Source of the DNA: Vulcanimicrobium sp035943995
Lineage (GTDB): Bacteria > Vulcanimicrobiota > Vulcanimicrobiia > Vulcanimicrobiales > Vulcanimicrobiaceae
Direction: 5' to 3'
Assembly (NCBI GenBank): GCA_035943995.1
Contig: DASZBS010000053.1
Span: 1 to 64,000, forward strand
DNA: 64,000 nucleotides
The position numbers and the translations under genes are program-made. The notes below the pieces were generated by a model. The model ran no database searches. It was not told the DNA's origin and saw nothing but the letters and a program-made list of their open reading frames with translations. Below are positions 23,768 to 31,330 of the stretch, piece after piece (positions within the stretch are counted from its first letter, which is position 1; every line of letters begins with the position of its first letter).

Positions 23768-24774
23768 TACTGGACCGTAATCGGGATCGTTGCCGTAGCC
23801 GGATCGCACGTGAAGGGGATCGTCGCGATCACCGCCGCCGAGTAATTGCTCGCCGAGTACGTGAGCCCCGAAGCGTACGCGGTGTTCGGGTGCGTGCCGG
23901 CATTGAACGAGATCGTCACCGTGCCGCCCGACCCGTTGACGCACGTGACCGTGAAGTTCTGATCGCCGACTGCGGCAGGCGGCGTAGAAATCGAGGTCGG
24001 GGCGATCGTCACGATGCCCGCCGGAGACGCTGTGATGGTGATCGGGCCGTTGTCGTACGAGCTGCCGGGTTGCACGATCTGCGAGTTCGTCGAGTCCTGG
24101 ATCCGGTATCCGTACGTCGTCACGGAATTGAACGCGGCCTCCGAGAGGCCCGCGTCAATCACCTTGTCCGCGACTCCCAGCAACGTGAGCGTTTGCGCGG
24201 GGTTGGCGCCCGGGTTGAGGTTCACGGACAGCTCGCCCTCGGACGAGATGACGCCGCGAAACGCGGGCGGCGTCCCGGTGTCCGAAACCGTTCGGCTCGC
24301 GGACTGCGCCTGGGCCCCCTGGCTCGACGGATACACCACCATGTCGAACTTGTGCGCACCGATTGTCGACGTGATCGTCAGCGTGCACGTCGCTTCGCTA
24401 TTCGTGAACGTACACGACCCGGGTGCTATCGTCGTGCTGCCCGACTTCGCATACACGGTCGTGAATTGCGTCCCGCTGTCAAGGGAGAGGTTCGCCACGT
24501 ACACCAGCGTCGCGCCGTCGTAAATCGCAATCGCGGCCGCGCTTGGCGAGAAGAATTGCGGGCTGCGCGCCGTGGCCGACGTTTTGTTACGTGGGATCGC
24601 GAGCGTCATCGGGAACTGCCCGAGCGCTTGCGGCGCATTCGTCGGAGCAGCGGTCGCGAACGGAATTGCCTGCGCGGTGGGCGCGCCGGCGCTCGTCGAC
24701 GATCCGCCGCCGCCGCATGCGGCGAGCACGAGCGTCGAGGCGAGTGCTGCGAGGTGTCGTGCGTTCATCATCAT
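23767..24774 (-). CDS. Lineage-specific lipoprotein, paralog B
   Basis: A 335-residue predicted lipoprotein (ARHLAALASTLVLAACGGGGS). It is a paralog of its two neighbours: TLVYVANLSLDSGTQFTTVYAKSG, VISSEGELSVNLNPGANPAQTLTLLGVAD and GTHPNTAYASGLTYSASNYS match them closely. It has one of the shared motifs (IPRNKTSATARSPQFFSP). Three ATG codons stand in a row at the start. It is overlapped by one base by the downstream paralog. Beta-rich and threonine/serine-rich; function not known. Confidence 0.75.
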   Translation of the reverse strand: MMMNARHLAALASTLVLAACGGGGSSTSAGAPTAQAIPFATAAPTNAPQALGQFPMTLAIPRNKTSATARSPQFFSPSAAAIAIYDGATLVYVANLSLDSGTQFTTVYAKSGSTTIAPGSCTFTNSEATCTLTITSTIGAHKFDMVVYPSSQGAQAQSASRTVSDTGTPPAFRGVISSEGELSVNLNPGANPAQTLTLLGVADKVIDAGLSEAAFNSVTTYGYRIQDSTNSQIVQPGSSYDNGPITITASPAGIVTIAPTSISTPPAAVGDQNFTVTCVNGSGGTVTISFNAGTHPNTAYASGLTYSASNYSAAVIATIPFTCDPATATIPITVQ

Positions 24775-24780
24775 GCTCGA

Positions 24781-25800
24781 TTACTGGACGGTGACGGGGA
24801 GGGTGGCCGAGTTCGGCACGCATTGCAGCGTCGTCGTGCCGATGGTCCCGGTCGGATAGTTGGTCGCCGAGTACGTGAGGCCCGACGCATACGTCGCGTT
24901 CGGCTTGGTTTTCGCCGAGGCGGTGAACGTTGCCGTACCGTTGTTCTGGCACGTGACGCTGAACGACTGCGCTCCGGCCGCCGCGGGCGGCGTGCTCTGG
25001 GAGACCGCCGTCATCGTCACGATGTTGCCGCCGTCGGTCTCGGCGATCGTGACCGGCCCGTTATCATAGTCGCCGGGCTGCACGATCTGGTATCCGCCGG
25101 TAACGGCGTTCGACGAGTCGTTGATCGTGTAATTGACCGTGTAACTCGTCCCGATGATCCCGACCAGCGGTCCGGTGCCGTTCAGCCGCAGCGTCAGGCC
25201 CGCTACGCCCATGTTGGCGCGATCGGCGACGCCGAGCGGGTTGATCGTCTGACCGGGGTTCGTCCCGGCGACGAGCGTGACGCTGAGCTCGCCTTCGGCG
25301 AGGATCACGCCGGCGAACGTCGGGATCGTCCCAACGTCGTCGGGCGAGCGCGCGAGAGCTCCGGTCTGCTGCGTCCCCTGCGAAACCGGATAGGTGACGA
25401 CGCCGAACGTATGCGCGCCGATCGTCGTCGCGATCGTCAGCGTGCACGTCTGCGACGACGAACTCGCGACGCATGAGCCGGAGGTGACGGTGGTGGTCCC
25501 CGTCTTCCCGTAGACCGTTGTGAACTGAGTCGTCGTCGACGAATAGTTGCCGACGTAGATCAGCGTCGCGCCGTCGTACGCGGCGACTGACGCCGTGCCG
25601 GGCGACACGTACCGCGGCGCTCGAGCCGTCGACGTACTCTGGATAGGTTTGTTCGGAATCACGAAGCTCAGCGGAAACGTCGCCGTTGACGGTACGACCG
25701 GGCCGGCGATCGGCGCCACCGGCGCGCCGCTGCTTCCACCGCCGGAACAGCCGCCGAGCGCGAGTGCCGTCGCGAGTGGGACGAGATATCGAGCTCTCAT
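24781..25800 (-). CDS. Lineage-specific lipoprotein, paralog C
   Basis: A 339-residue predicted lipoprotein; ATG 25800 gives MRARYLVPLATALALGGCSGG, a good lipoprotein signal peptide (upstream ATG codons to 25833 only lengthen it). It shares IPNKPIQSTSTARAPRYVSPGT, TLIYVGNYSSTTTQFTTVYGKTG, VILAEGELSVTLVAGTNPGQ and YASGLTYSATNYPTG with its two neighbours. It differs by an insertion around VAGLTLRLNGTGPLVGIIG. First gene of the three-gene lipoprotein run; downstream of the amine-oxidase-N/barrel gene by 36 bases. Function not known. Confidence 0.75.
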   Translation of the reverse strand: MRARYLVPLATALALGGCSGGGSSGAPVAPIAGPVVPSTATFPLSFVIPNKPIQSTSTARAPRYVSPGTASVAAYDGATLIYVGNYSSTTTQFTTVYGKTGTTTVTSGSCVASSSSQTCTLTIATTIGAHTFGVVTYPVSQGTQQTGALARSPDDVGTIPTFAGVILAEGELSVTLVAGTNPGQTINPLGVADRANMGVAGLTLRLNGTGPLVGIIGTSYTVNYTINDSSNAVTGGYQIVQPGDYDNGPVTIAETDGGNIVTMTAVSQSTPPAAAGAQSFSVTCQNNGTATFTASAKTKPNATYASGLTYSATNYPTGTIGTTTLQCVPNSATLPVTVQ

Positions 25801-25836
25801 GAGGCCCTTTCTGACGGGGACGACACCCTGCACTGG

Positions 25837-27279
25837 TTAGAAGTGGATGCCGATCCCGGCATACGGCGCGTTCACGGTCGTGTTGGACGGCGCGTTCGTG
25901 CGCGCGGTCGCGCGCTCGCCGGCGACCCCGGCGTCCACGAACAGCGTGCTGCCGAGCTTGAGGGTCGCGCCCGCGCGATATTTCCAGTAGGCGTACGTCA
26001 GCGGGATGGACTGACCGGACAGCGGCCCCAGCAGCGTCGTGGTCGGATACGTGTAGTTGCCGGAGATCCGGGGGTAGTACCACACGCTGCCTTCGAGCGA
26101 CACCGGCTGCTCGAGATCGGGCAGCTTCGACAACCCGACGCCGGCGCCGGACAGACGCGGGAGGCCGAGGTAGTTGTACGATTTGGTGAGGTACCCGACG
26201 CCGAGGTACACGCGCGGATCGAAGACCTTGAAGCCGAGCCGGACGTCGCCTTCGTCCTCCTGCGCCGTCAGCGCCGGGACGTAGGCCTGTCCCAGGCCGT
26301 TGAACGCGATGATCTGCTGGAAGCCGACGACCGTGACGCAGCCCTGGTCGGTCGTCGACGGGCAGTTCCCGGTCTGGTAGACCTGGTTCCCGACGACCGT
26401 TCCGCAGCCGGTCAGCCCCGGCGTTCCCGGCGCGCAGACGCCGACGGTCTGCTGCGCCGTGTGCGGGTAGCGATAGTGCCGGTAGTCGCCTTCGAGCATC
26501 GCCGGCAGGCCGAACAGCGGAAACTCGATCGCGCCGCGCAGCGCGTACGAGCCCGTCGCGGTGTTGCCCGGGCTGATCTCGTTGTAGACCTTCGGTGAGA
26601 TGAGGTAGTCGCCGGCGACAAACGCTTCGGAGCGGACGGGGCGGGGCGAGGGCGTCGGGCTCGGCGTGGGAGCAGGCGTCGCGGTCGGCGGCGGGACCGG
26701 CGCCGGCGGGTTCGTCGGCACCGGCGTGGCGGGCGGCGGCGCGGGCACCGGTGAGGCGAGCACGCGCACGACAACGACGCGCCGGTCGGGGATCCATTGG
26801 ACGTAGGCGCCCATGGCCTCGGAGATCACGCGCACCGGCACCACGACGGTGCCGCGGTAGATCGCCGGCGCGACGTCGAGCGGGCGGTTCTCGCCGTTCA
26901 CGACGACGACGGACTTGCCGAGGGTCACCTTGACGTCGGATCCGGGCTTCGAGACGTCGGCTGTGTGCGTTGCCTCATCCCACGAAACCGTCGCGCCGAG
27001 CTGCTCGAACATCGACCGCAGCGGCACCAGGATCACGCCGTTGCGGACCAGCGCGGCGAGGACGCGCCCGGAGCGCAGCATGTCCGGCTTGGCGTAGACG
27101 TGCTGGTCGTTGAAGAAGATCGGGATCTCGCCCGACGGCGGGCTTCCGAAGGCCGCGGGCGGCGGCGCGGACTGCGCGCTCCCGGGCGCGGCCGACCCGA
27201 GTACGCTCGTCAGAGCGAGCGCCACGGTTGTGCCGAATCGTGCGAAGGAATGACGAGGGCCCACGAAACCTCCTCGCAA
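25837..27279 (-). CDS. Copper amine oxidase N-domain protein with C-terminal beta-barrel
   Basis: A 480-residue exported protein. After a signal peptide (ALALTSVLGSAAPGSAQS) comes a copper-amine-oxidase-like N-terminal domain (about 50-170; IFFNDQHVYAKPDMLRSGRV, GVILVPLRSMFEQLGATVSWD, RGTVVVPVRVISEAMGAYVQW), a module that usually binds the cell wall rather than copper. A Pro/Thr linker (VPTNPPAPVPPPTATPAPTP and on) leads to about 260 residues of alternating strands with aromatic ends (VRLGFKVFDPRVYLGVGYLTK; LFVDAGVAGERA; ending YAGIGIHF), as in an outer-membrane barrel with a terminal aromatic. This combination suggests a diderm envelope tether or porin. First gene of the reverse-strand run. 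Confidence 0.65.
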   Translation of the reverse strand: MRGGFVGPRHSFARFGTTVALALTSVLGSAAPGSAQSAPPPAAFGSPPSGEIPIFFNDQHVYAKPDMLRSGRVLAALVRNGVILVPLRSMFEQLGATVSWDEATHTADVSKPGSDVKVTLGKSVVVVNGENRPLDVAPAIYRGTVVVPVRVISEAMGAYVQWIPDRRVVVVRVLASPVPAPPPATPVPTNPPAPVPPPTATPAPTPSPTPSPRPVRSEAFVAGDYLISPKVYNEISPGNTATGSYALRGAIEFPLFGLPAMLEGDYRHYRYPHTAQQTVGVCAPGTPGLTGCGTVVGNQVYQTGNCPSTTDQGCVTVVGFQQIIAFNGLGQAYVPALTAQEDEGDVRLGFKVFDPRVYLGVGYLTKSYNYLGLPRLSGAGVGLSKLPDLEQPVSLEGSVWYYPRISGNYTYPTTTLLGPLSGQSIPLTYAYWKYRAGATLKLGSTLFVDAGVAGERATARTNAPSNTTVNAPYAGIGIHF

Positions 27280-27373
27280 AACCGAACACCGCTTCGGCCG
27301 AAGTGAATGTCTGGAAATGGTTGCCCCGCCGCACCGCGCCGCGCCCTGTGCCTTCGGGCCCTAGGATGACGGG

Positions 27374-27393
27374 CCGTCCGACTCAGCGGACGG
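27374..27393. repeat. Inverted repeat upstream of flhA
   Basis: CCGTCCG-ACTCAG-CGGACGG forms a 7-base-pair hairpin with a 6-base loop in the gap between the barrel gene and flhA. Just before it, CCTTCGGGCCCTAGGATGAC (27351-27370) recalls the dispersed CTTCGAC...CAGGATGAC type of repeat. Neither looks like a clear terminator. Confidence 0.4.
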
Positions 27394-27435
27394 TGGGTTT
27401 GATGGCCCAGGGCGCCGAGCCCGATCCTTGCGGCC

Positions 27436-27463
27436 TCACGGCTCGCCTCGCTCCGGCCGATGA
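27436..27463 (+). promoter_or_regulatory. Weak sigma-28-like box before flhA
   Basis: TCAC (27436-27439), 16 bases, GCCGATGA (27456-27463), the same spacing as the boxes before fliF and motA. The -10 keeps GCCGAT but ends GA instead of AA. It is 28 bases before the flhA GTG. Confidence 0.4.
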
Positions 27464-27490
27464 TTGTACTAACGTGAGGACCGTCACCTA

Positions 27491-29635
27491 GTGGCAGCGG
27501 CCGTTCCCGCGCGCCCCAGCATCCTCGACCGGCTCGCCTCGACCTCCCACGCGTGGGTGGCCGCGGCATCGGTCGTGCTCGTCGTGCTGATGATCGTGCC
27601 GGTACCCCCGTGGGTTCTCGACATGCTGCTGTCGGTGAACATCACGCTGGCGCTGGTCATCCTGCTGGTGACGCTCTATACGGAGAACGCGCTGTCGTTC
27701 TCCGTGTTTCCGACGCTGCTGCTGATCGTCACGCTGTTCCGCCTGTCGCTCAACATCACCGGGACGCGCTCCATCCTTTTGCACGGCTACGCGGGCCAGG
27801 TGATCGAAGCGTTCGGCAACGTGGTGGTCGGCGGCAACTACGCCGTGGGCATCGTGATCTTCGCGATCCTGATCATCATCCAGTTCGTCGTCATCACCAA
27901 CGGCGCGGGACGCGTGGCCGAAGTCGCGGCGCGTTTCACGCTCGACGCGATGCCCGGCAAACAGCTCGCCGTCGACGCCGACCTCAACGCCGGGCTCATC
28001 ACCGAAGCCGAGGCGCGCCAGCGCCGTAAGGACATCCAGCGCGCGGCCGACTTCTACGGCGCGATGGACGGTGCGTCGAAGTTCGTGCGCGGCGACGCGG
28101 TCGCGGCCGTCATCATCGTGTTCGTCAACATCATCGGCGGCTTCGTCGTCGGGATGTTCCAACTGAAGCTGCCGCTGATCGAAGCGCTGCAGCGCTTCAC
28201 GCTGCTGACGATCGGTGAAGGCATCGTCACGCAGATCCCGGCGCTGCTCATCTCGACGGCCACCGGCATCATCGTCACCCGCGCCGCGTCGGAAGGCTCG
28301 TTCGGCCACGACCTCACGCGCCAGCTCGTGCAAGAGCCGCGCGCGCTCGCGATCGGCGGCGGACTGCTCATCCTGTTCGGCATGTTCGGTCTGCCGCCGT
28401 TGTTCATGCTGCCGATGGCGGCGGTGCTGCTCGCGCTCGCGTATCGCGGGCGCAAGCTCGCGAACGCCGCTGCGGCTAAAGCTGGTCCCGGAGCGAAGGC
28501 GATCGCGGGCCAGCCCGGTGCGCACGGCATCGCGGGTTCGACGTCGCAGGCTGCCGTCAAACCGGCGGAGTCCGTGGTGCCGCTGCTGTCGTACGATCCG
28601 ATGGAACTGGAGATCGGCTTCGGCCTGATCCCGCTCGTCGACGTGTCGCAGGGCGGCGACCTGCTCGAGCGCATCACGATGATCCGTCGCCACGCCGCGC
28701 GCGAGCTCGGCATCGTGGTGCCGCCTATCCGCGTGCGCGACAACTTGCAGCTCAAGCCGTCGACGTACGTCGTGAAGATCTACGGGCTCGAGGTCACGCG
28801 CGCGGAAGTCATGGTGTCGCGCCTGCTCGCGATGAACCCCGGCACCGCGGTCAGCGGTATCGACGGGATCCCGACCACGGAGCCCGCGTTCAGTTTGCCG
28901 GCGCTGTGGGTCGCGGAGAGCGCGCGCGGCGACGCGGAGATGGCGGGCTACACCGTCATCGACCCGACGTCGGTCATCGCGACGCACCTCACCGAGATCA
29001 TCAAGACGCACGCGCCCGATCTACTGGGCCGCCAAGAAACGTCCGCGCTGCTCGACAACGTCAAGCAGCACTACCCGGTGGTCGTCGACGAGCTGATCCC
29101 CAACCTGCTGACCGTGGGCGAGGTGCAGCGCGTGCTGCAGAACCTGCTGCGCGAGCGCATCCCGATCCGCAACCTGCTGCTGATCCTGGAGAACCTGGCC
29201 GACGGCGCGCGCGCGTCCAAAGACGTCGACTACCTCACCGAAAAAGTTCGCGCCGCCATGGCACGCCACATCTGCGCCGAGTACTCCGAGAACGGCCTGC
29301 TATCGGTGATCACCGTCGACCCGCGGCTCGAGACGCTGCTGGGCGAAGCGGTGCGCCGCGGCGAGGACGCGTACGCGCTGCTCGATCCGGGGACGGTCGC
29401 GAAAATCTACGCGTCGCTGACCAAACGCATCACGGACGCGCAGCAGAGCGGCTTGCAGCCGATCGTGCTGACGTCGCCCGGCACGCGCCTCGCGCTCAAG
29501 CGCCTCACCGAGCGCGCCGCGCCGTCGCTGGTGGTGCTCTCGTACAGCGAGATCGCGCCGGGCCTGCGCGTCGAGTCGATCGGCCAAGTCTCGACCACCG
29601 AAGAATCGCTCGAGCCCGTCGGGGCCGGGGTCTGA
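27491..29635 (+). CDS. flhA: Flagellar export gate protein FlhA
   Basis: A 714-residue FlhA. The N-terminal membrane half has the FHIPEP-family landmarks: LLIVTLFRLSLNITGTRSILL, RVAEVAARFTLDAMPGKQLAVDADLNAGLI, SKFVRGDAVAAVIIVFVNIIGG and TIGEGIVTQIPALLISTATGIIVTRA (given as landmarks). The cytoplasmic half (PMELEIGFGLIPLVDVSQGG; YLTEKVRAAMARHICAEYS) forms the docking ring for chaperone-bound substrates. The start is GTG with GAGG 12 bases before. A probable sigma-28-like box lies upstream, since flhA is separated from flhB here. Confidence 0.97.
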   Translation: MAAAVPARPSILDRLASTSHAWVAAASVVLVVLMIVPVPPWVLDMLLSVNITLALVILLVTLYTENALSFSVFPTLLLIVTLFRLSLNITGTRSILLHGYAGQVIEAFGNVVVGGNYAVGIVIFAILIIIQFVVITNGAGRVAEVAARFTLDAMPGKQLAVDADLNAGLITEAEARQRRKDIQRAADFYGAMDGASKFVRGDAVAAVIIVFVNIIGGFVVGMFQLKLPLIEALQRFTLLTIGEGIVTQIPALLISTATGIIVTRAASEGSFGHDLTRQLVQEPRALAIGGGLLILFGMFGLPPLFMLPMAAVLLALAYRGRKLANAAAAKAGPGAKAIAGQPGAHGIAGSTSQAAVKPAESVVPLLSYDPMELEIGFGLIPLVDVSQGGDLLERITMIRRHAARELGIVVPPIRVRDNLQLKPSTYVVKIYGLEVTRAEVMVSRLLAMNPGTAVSGIDGIPTTEPAFSLPALWVAESARGDAEMAGYTVIDPTSVIATHLTEIIKTHAPDLLGRQETSALLDNVKQHYPVVVDELIPNLLTVGEVQRVLQNLLRERIPIRNLLLILENLADGARASKDVDYLTEKVRAAMARHICAEYSENGLLSVITVDPRLETLLGEAVRRGEDAYALLDPGTVAKIYASLTKRITDAQQSGLQPIVLTSPGTRLALKRLTERAAPSLVVLSYSEIAPGLRVESIGQVSTTEESLEPVGAGV

Positions 29636-29638
29636 GCC

Positions 29639-30319
29639 ATGCTGAACATCTTGGGCTTGCGGCCGAGGCCGCTCTCGGATCAGCTCAAGCTCAAGCTGCC
29701 GCAGCTCAACAGCTTCGTCGCGCTCGCGATGACCGGTACGGGACCGCGCGGCTCGGTGTGCATCGAGTCGCTGACCGAGCGCAACCTCACGGTGTCCGCC
29801 CTGCCCGGGACGAGCGTCGGCGGCACCGGCGTCTTCACGTACGAGAACGCCGTCGGCAAGTTCCGGTTTGCATCCAAGTGCGTGTCGCTGCGCGCCGGCA
29901 TCGCGACGTTCGCGATCCCGGAGCGGATCGAAGCGCTTCACGTGTTCGCGAGCGCGCAGCAGCGCGAGGCCGTGCGCCTGGACGCGAACATCTCGGCGCA
30001 ATGGCGCTTCGCGCCCGGCGGCCGCGGCAGCGGCGACTTCGCGCGCGCGTCGCTCACCGACATCAGCCGGACCGGCGCGTCGCTGATCGTCGACCGCGAG
30101 ATCCGGCGCGGTACCTACCTCGAGACACGCTTCGCGGTCAGCCCGGCGGCACCGCCGCTCGTGCTGCTCGGTGAGGTCATGCGAAGTTCCGGCATCGAAT
30201 CGTCGAAGAAGATAACGTTGGGACTACGCTTCAACGCGGTGAAGCCCGCCGAAGAACGGGCGATCACGGAGTTCATCACCAAGCGGCACGCCGAACGGCG
30301 AAGCCGCGGCTTGGCTTAG
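29639..30319 (+). CDS. PilZ-domain protein (YcgR-like c-di-GMP effector)
   Basis: A 226-residue protein. The N-terminal half (about 1-105) resembles the YcgR_2 domain, and the C-terminal half is a PilZ domain: R109-EAV-R113 fits the RxxxR c-di-GMP loop and DISRTG (141-146) fits (D/N)xSxxG. Proteins like this bind cyclic di-GMP and brake the flagellar motor by touching FliG or MotA. It lies three bases after flhA and before cheY, as in several Gram-positive and spirochaete operons. Functional details are inferred from the domain pair and context. Confidence 0.85.
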   Translation: MLNILGLRPRPLSDQLKLKLPQLNSFVALAMTGTGPRGSVCIESLTERNLTVSALPGTSVGGTGVFTYENAVGKFRFASKCVSLRAGIATFAIPERIEALHVFASAQQREAVRLDANISAQWRFAPGGRGSGDFARASLTDISRTGASLIVDREIRRGTYLETRFAVSPAAPPLVLLGEVMRSSGIESSKKITLGLRFNAVKPAEERAITEFITKRHAERRSRGLA

Positions 30320-30336
30320 GGAGCACACGGAACCTC

Positions 30337-30702
30337 ATGGCAACGAAGCGAGTACTCATCGTCGACGACGCGGTCGTCATGCGGATGATGATCAAAGGCA
30401 TCTTGAGCAAGAACGGCTACGAGGTGGTAGGCGAGGCGCAGAACGGCGTCGAGGCGGTCGAGAAGTACCGCTCGCTCATCCCCGACTTGGTCACGATGGA
30501 CATGGTGATGCCGGAGATGGACGGGATCTCGGCGGTCAAGGAGATCGTCGCGGGCTGGCCCGACGCGCGCATCATCATGTGCACGTCGATGGGCCAGCAG
30601 GCGCTGGTGGTCGAGGCGATCCAGGCCGGCGCGAAATCGTTCATCACCAAGCCGTTCCAGCCGCCCAAGATCCTCGAGACGATCCAGAAAGTGCTCGCCT
30701 GA
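30337..30702 (+). CDS. cheY: Chemotaxis response regulator CheY
   Basis: A 121-residue single receiver domain. D10, D11, the phosphoacceptor D55, T83 and K105 are all in place (VLIVDD; TMDMVMPEMDG; MCTSMG; ITKPF). Phosphorylated by CheA, it would bind FliM and change motor rotation. Next to cheC and cheA, which act on it. An AACC and GGAGC stretch stands before the ATG. Confidence 0.95.
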   Translation: MATKRVLIVDDAVVMRMMIKGILSKNGYEVVGEAQNGVEAVEKYRSLIPDLVTMDMVMPEMDGISAVKEIVAGWPDARIIMCTSMGQQALVVEAIQAGAKSFITKPFQPPKILETIQKVLA

Positions 30703-30703
30703 C

Positions 30704-31312
30704 GTGCCGACGCTGACGCTCAGCGACCTCCAGCGCGACGCGCTCAAGGAAGTCGGCAACATCGGCGCCGGCCACGCGGCGACGGCACTGTCGCAGCTGC
30801 TGAACACCACGGTGCGGCTCGCGGAGCCGACCATCGACGTGCTGAAGTTCCGCGACCTGTCCGCGCGTCTGGGCGCCGTCGACCGCCAGATCGCGGCGCT
30901 GCACATGTACGTGCGCGGCGACGCGCCGGGCCAGATGGTCGTGCTGTTCGATCGCGAGCAGGCGATGGAGTTCACCAACGTCTTCATCAAGCGCATCATC
31001 GGCGACATCCAGATCTTCGACTCGATCGTCGACTCCACGCTCAAGGAGCTCGGCAACATCATCGCCGGTTCTTACCTCACCGCGCTGATCTCGCTGACGG
31101 GGATCAATCTGCTGCCGTCGGTGCCGACGCTGTCGTACGGCACCACGCAGGCCGCATTCCGCACGCTGATGTCGATCCTGCCCGATCAGGACGTGTTCCT
31201 GATCGAGTCGCAGTTCCTCGACAAGGACCGCGCGGTATCGGGCCAGTTCATCCTGATCCCCGAGACCGGCTCGCTGCAGCCGCTCCTGTCCGTCTTCGGC
31301 GTCGACGGCTAG
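30704..31312 (+). CDS. cheC: CheY-P phosphatase CheC
   Basis: A 202-residue CheC. Two copies of the catalytic motif D/S-x3-E-x2-N are present: D12/E16/N19 (DALKEVGNIGAGHAATALS) and S111/E115/N118 (STLKELGNIIAGSY). CheC removes phosphate from CheY-P and so resets the motor; in other bacteria CheD binding stimulates it, but no cheD is in this window. The start is GTG, one base after the cheY stop. Length and both sites suggest an active enzyme. Confidence 0.92.
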   Translation: MPTLTLSDLQRDALKEVGNIGAGHAATALSQLLNTTVRLAEPTIDVLKFRDLSARLGAVDRQIAALHMYVRGDAPGQMVVLFDREQAMEFTNVFIKRIIGDIQIFDSIVDSTLKELGNIIAGSYLTALISLTGINLLPSVPTLSYGTTQAAFRTLMSILPDQDVFLIESQFLDKDRAVSGQFILIPETGSLQPLLSVFGVDG

Positions 31313-31330
31313 ACCCACCGAGTTCGCGGC

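Noticed and set aside
25837..27279. True copper amine oxidase
   Set aside because: Only the small N-terminal domain is present. The catalytic domain with its topaquinone tyrosine is missing.
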